From: Vibrio pacinii DSM 19139
GTDB lineage: Bacteria > Pseudomonadota > Gammaproteobacteria > Enterobacterales > Vibrionaceae
Reading direction: 5' to 3'
Assembly (NCBI RefSeq): GCF_000711795.1
Contig: NZ_JONH01000010.1
Location: 124,001 to 188,000 of the forward strand
DNA: 64,000 nucleotides
The translations under genes and the position numbers were made by a program. The notes under the pieces were generated by a model. That model was not told the DNA's origin, did no database searches, and saw nothing but the letters and a program-made list of their open reading frames with translations. Of this stretch, positions 62,546 through 64,000 are shown piece by piece. The first letter of the stretch is position 1. Each line of letters begins with the position of its first letter.

Positions 62546-63436
62546 ATGGAAAATCGTATGAAATATGCATTGGGGCCACTGCTCTACTTTTGGCCAAAAC
62601 AACAAGTTGAGGCTTTCTACCATCAAGCGCAGTCGAGTAGCGCTGACATTATCTACCTTGGCGAAAGTGTCTGCTCGAAACGCCGTGCAATCAAGCCCGC
62701 TGATTGGTTTGAGATGGCCAAACAACTCAGTGCCACTGGCAAACAAGTGGTACTTTCTACCATGGCACTGCTCGAAGCGCCAAGTGAAGTCAATGTGATG
62801 AAGAAGTACATTGATAATGGTGATTTTGCGATTGAAGCGAACGATGTCGCTGCGATTCAGTTGGCCAGCGAACGAAAAGTGCCTTTCGTGGTCGGCCCGG
62901 CAGTAAATGCTTACAATGCCCATACCCTCAAGCTGTTTCTCAAACAGGGCATGACTCGTTGGTGTATGCCCGTTGAACTGTCGCGCGAATGGCTCAGTAA
63001 CGTATTGATCCAATGTGATGACATCGGCATCAAAAACCAGTTTGAAGTTGAAGTGTTTAGCCATGGCTATTTGCCGCTGGCGTATTCGGCACGCTGCTTT
63101 ACTGCTCGGGCCGAAAACAAAGCCAAAGATGACTGCGAAACCTGCTGTATTAAGTATCCAACTGGGATTTCCGTTAGCAGTCAAGAAGGGCAAGAGGTGT
63201 TTAATCTCAACGGCATTCAAACTCAATCGGGTTACTGCTATAACCTAGTCAATGACTTAGCGAGTATGGATCAACTGGTTGATGTGGTGCGCTTAAGTCC
63301 ATTAGGCATCGAAACTCTGGCTCAAGTTGATCAGTTCCGTGCCAATGAACAAGGCTTAGCGCCACAAAAGATCGCCAGTCGTCAGTGCAACGGCTATTGG
63401 CATCAACTTGCTGGTTTAGAAATGAAAAACATCTAA
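62546..63436 (+). CDS. ubiV: Ubiquinone biosynthesis protein UbiV (U32 peptidase-like, 4Fe-4S)
   Basis: Partner of UbiU. 296 residues from the ATG at 62546, which has GGAG seven bases upstream; the frame runs back into ubiU without similarity. Likely cluster ligands are C43 (ESVCSKRR), C184 (ARCFTAR), C197 and C201 (DDCETCC). Compared with E. coli there is a four-residue N-terminal extension, MENR. Ends before a terminator. Confidence 0.95.
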   Translation: MENRMKYALGPLLYFWPKQQVEAFYHQAQSSSADIIYLGESVCSKRRAIKPADWFEMAKQLSATGKQVVLSTMALLEAPSEVNVMKKYIDNGDFAIEANDVAAIQLASERKVPFVVGPAVNAYNAHTLKLFLKQGMTRWCMPVELSREWLSNVLIQCDDIGIKNQFEVEVFSHGYLPLAYSARCFTARAENKAKDDCETCCIKYPTGISVSSQEGQEVFNLNGIQTQSGYCYNLVNDLASMDQLVDVVRLSPLGIETLAQVDQFRANEQGLAPQKIASRQCNGYWHQLAGLEMKNI

Positions 63437-63454
63437 AGTTAGTGATCATGAAGT

Positions 63455-63484
63455 GGATGAGGTACACCGCCTCATCCCTTTTTG
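63455..63484 (+). terminator. Terminator of ubiUV
   Basis: GGATGAGG-TACACCG-CCTCATCC followed by CTTTTTG, 20 bases past the ubiV stop. Confidence 0.82.
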
Positions 63485-63552
63485 TCAGTCGTGTCCAATC
63501 TTTGTGGAAAGGTTGACCATCGCTCCGATGATCTCATCTTATCCGTGTGGCG

Positions 63553-63882
63553 CTAATGACTCACACTATTCGAGAAAACATTCATGACGATAACGCCTGT
63601 CACAATCAGCACCATACCAGCGATAGCGGCGAAATCTAATTTTTGAGCAAACATGATTACACCAATACTCGCAACCAAAACAACGCCGAGCCCCGACCAT
63701 ACAGCATAAGCGATTCCTACTGGGATCACTTTCAAAACCAAGGATAAGAAATAGAATGCAACCCCATACCCAATGACAACCAAAACGCTCGGAGCCAGCT
63801 TGGTAAAGCCTTCCGACGCTTTTAAAGCACTAGTGGCAATGACTTCAGCAATAATGGCTATTACTAGGTACAAATAAGTCAT
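63553..63882 (-). CDS. Small multidrug resistance (SMR) family transporter, EmrE/QacE type
   Basis: Proton-coupled exporter of cationic compounds, acting as a dimer of four-helix subunits. 109 residues with four membrane segments; E13 in [12 protein letters not shown] matches the essential glutamate, and [16 protein letters not shown] is the family signature with its tryptophan. It is closer to EmrE/QacE than to the guanidinium exporter SugE/Gdx. RBS GAGGAAG. No gene is visible in the last 118 bases of the window, which end in an incomplete AAATCATC hairpin. Confidence 0.9.
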   Translation of the reverse strand: MTYLYLVIAIIAEVIATSALKASEGFTKLAPSVLVVIGYGVAFYFLSLVLKVIPVGIAYAVWSGLGVVLVASIGVIMFAQKLDFAAIAGMVLIVTGVIVMNVFSNSVSH

Positions 63883-64000
63883 ATCTCTTCCTCAACTATC
63901 TCATTACTATTGACTGCTTTTTAAGCTCTGGTGACCGACATACCCGCGCTAGTAGTTAGCAAGGCTAATTAAATAAACAAAAAAATCATCGGATGATTTA

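Noticed and set aside
62528..63226. 232-codon minus-strand frame overlapping ubiV
   Set aside because: Long, but antisense to ubiV, which has all its conserved cysteines; no RBS or family resemblance.
63883..64000. Possible feature at the right edge (AAATCATC hairpin with A run)
   Set aside because: The structure is cut by the window end and cannot be judged.

Overview
The window is chromosomal core genome of a gammaproteobacterium, most likely a Vibrio (family Vibrionaceae). The proteins read as vibrio-type versions of E. coli-like genes. It carries a cytochrome bc1 operon, which E. coli lacks, beside sspAB, and two side-by-side glutamate synthase operons, an arrangement I recall from Vibrio. 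Composition is even throughout. I see no insertion sequence, integrase, prophage or CRISPR array, and the genes are intact apart from ftsW, which is cut by the left edge.

Left part (1-20.0 kb). A division and cell-wall (dcw) operon runs leftward: rsmH-ftsL-ftsI-murE-murF-mraY-murD-ftsW, with 1-4 base overlaps or short gaps and no mraZ in front. Behind its promoter lie the RNase P RNA gene (with an expanded P3 arm built of three 24-base repeats) and rsmI. Rightward follow lpoA-yraN-diaA-dolP, converging on sspA-sspB. Next, all leftward, are the bc1 operon petA-petB-petC, the ribosomal pair rplM-rpsI and zapE.

Centre (20.1-37.6 kb). zapG and the envelope proteases degQ and degS run rightward and converge on parE-parC. 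The conserved block nudF-yqiB-cpdA-yqiA-parE is divergent from tolC. A leftward group yhcC - PAS/GGDEF gene - arcB - small lipoprotein links a putative c-di-GMP synthase with the redox sensor ArcB. This ArcB has only one cysteine.

Nitrogen block (37.6-50.9 kb). Two complete NADPH glutamate synthase operons sit in tandem. The first (gltB-1/gltD-1) is of a non-enterobacterial type. The second (gltB-2/gltD-2) is close to the E. coli type. Each has its own hairpin-containing 5' leader and its own terminator. A small DUF1499 lipoprotein follows.

Right part (51-64 kb). The leftward translation and transcription operon is secG - tRNA-Leu(GAG) - initiator tRNA-Met - rimP-nusA-infB-rbfA-truB. Its rimP leader holds two terminator-like hairpins, a likely attenuation site. 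The operon stops at truB: rpsO-pnp, which follow in E. coli, are absent. Further right are yhbS-ubiT and ubiU-ubiV (oxygen-independent ubiquinone synthesis) with a PAS-GGDEF-EAL gene between them, and finally a small multidrug-resistance pump.

No wholly new system stands out. The most notable items are the rnpB P3 expansion, the single-cysteine ArcB, the doubled GOGAT operons with structured leaders, the rimP leader, and the two c-di-GMP genes placed inside conserved respiration-related neighbourhoods. Start sites were re-chosen where an upstream in-frame start lacked a ribosome-binding site (RBS).
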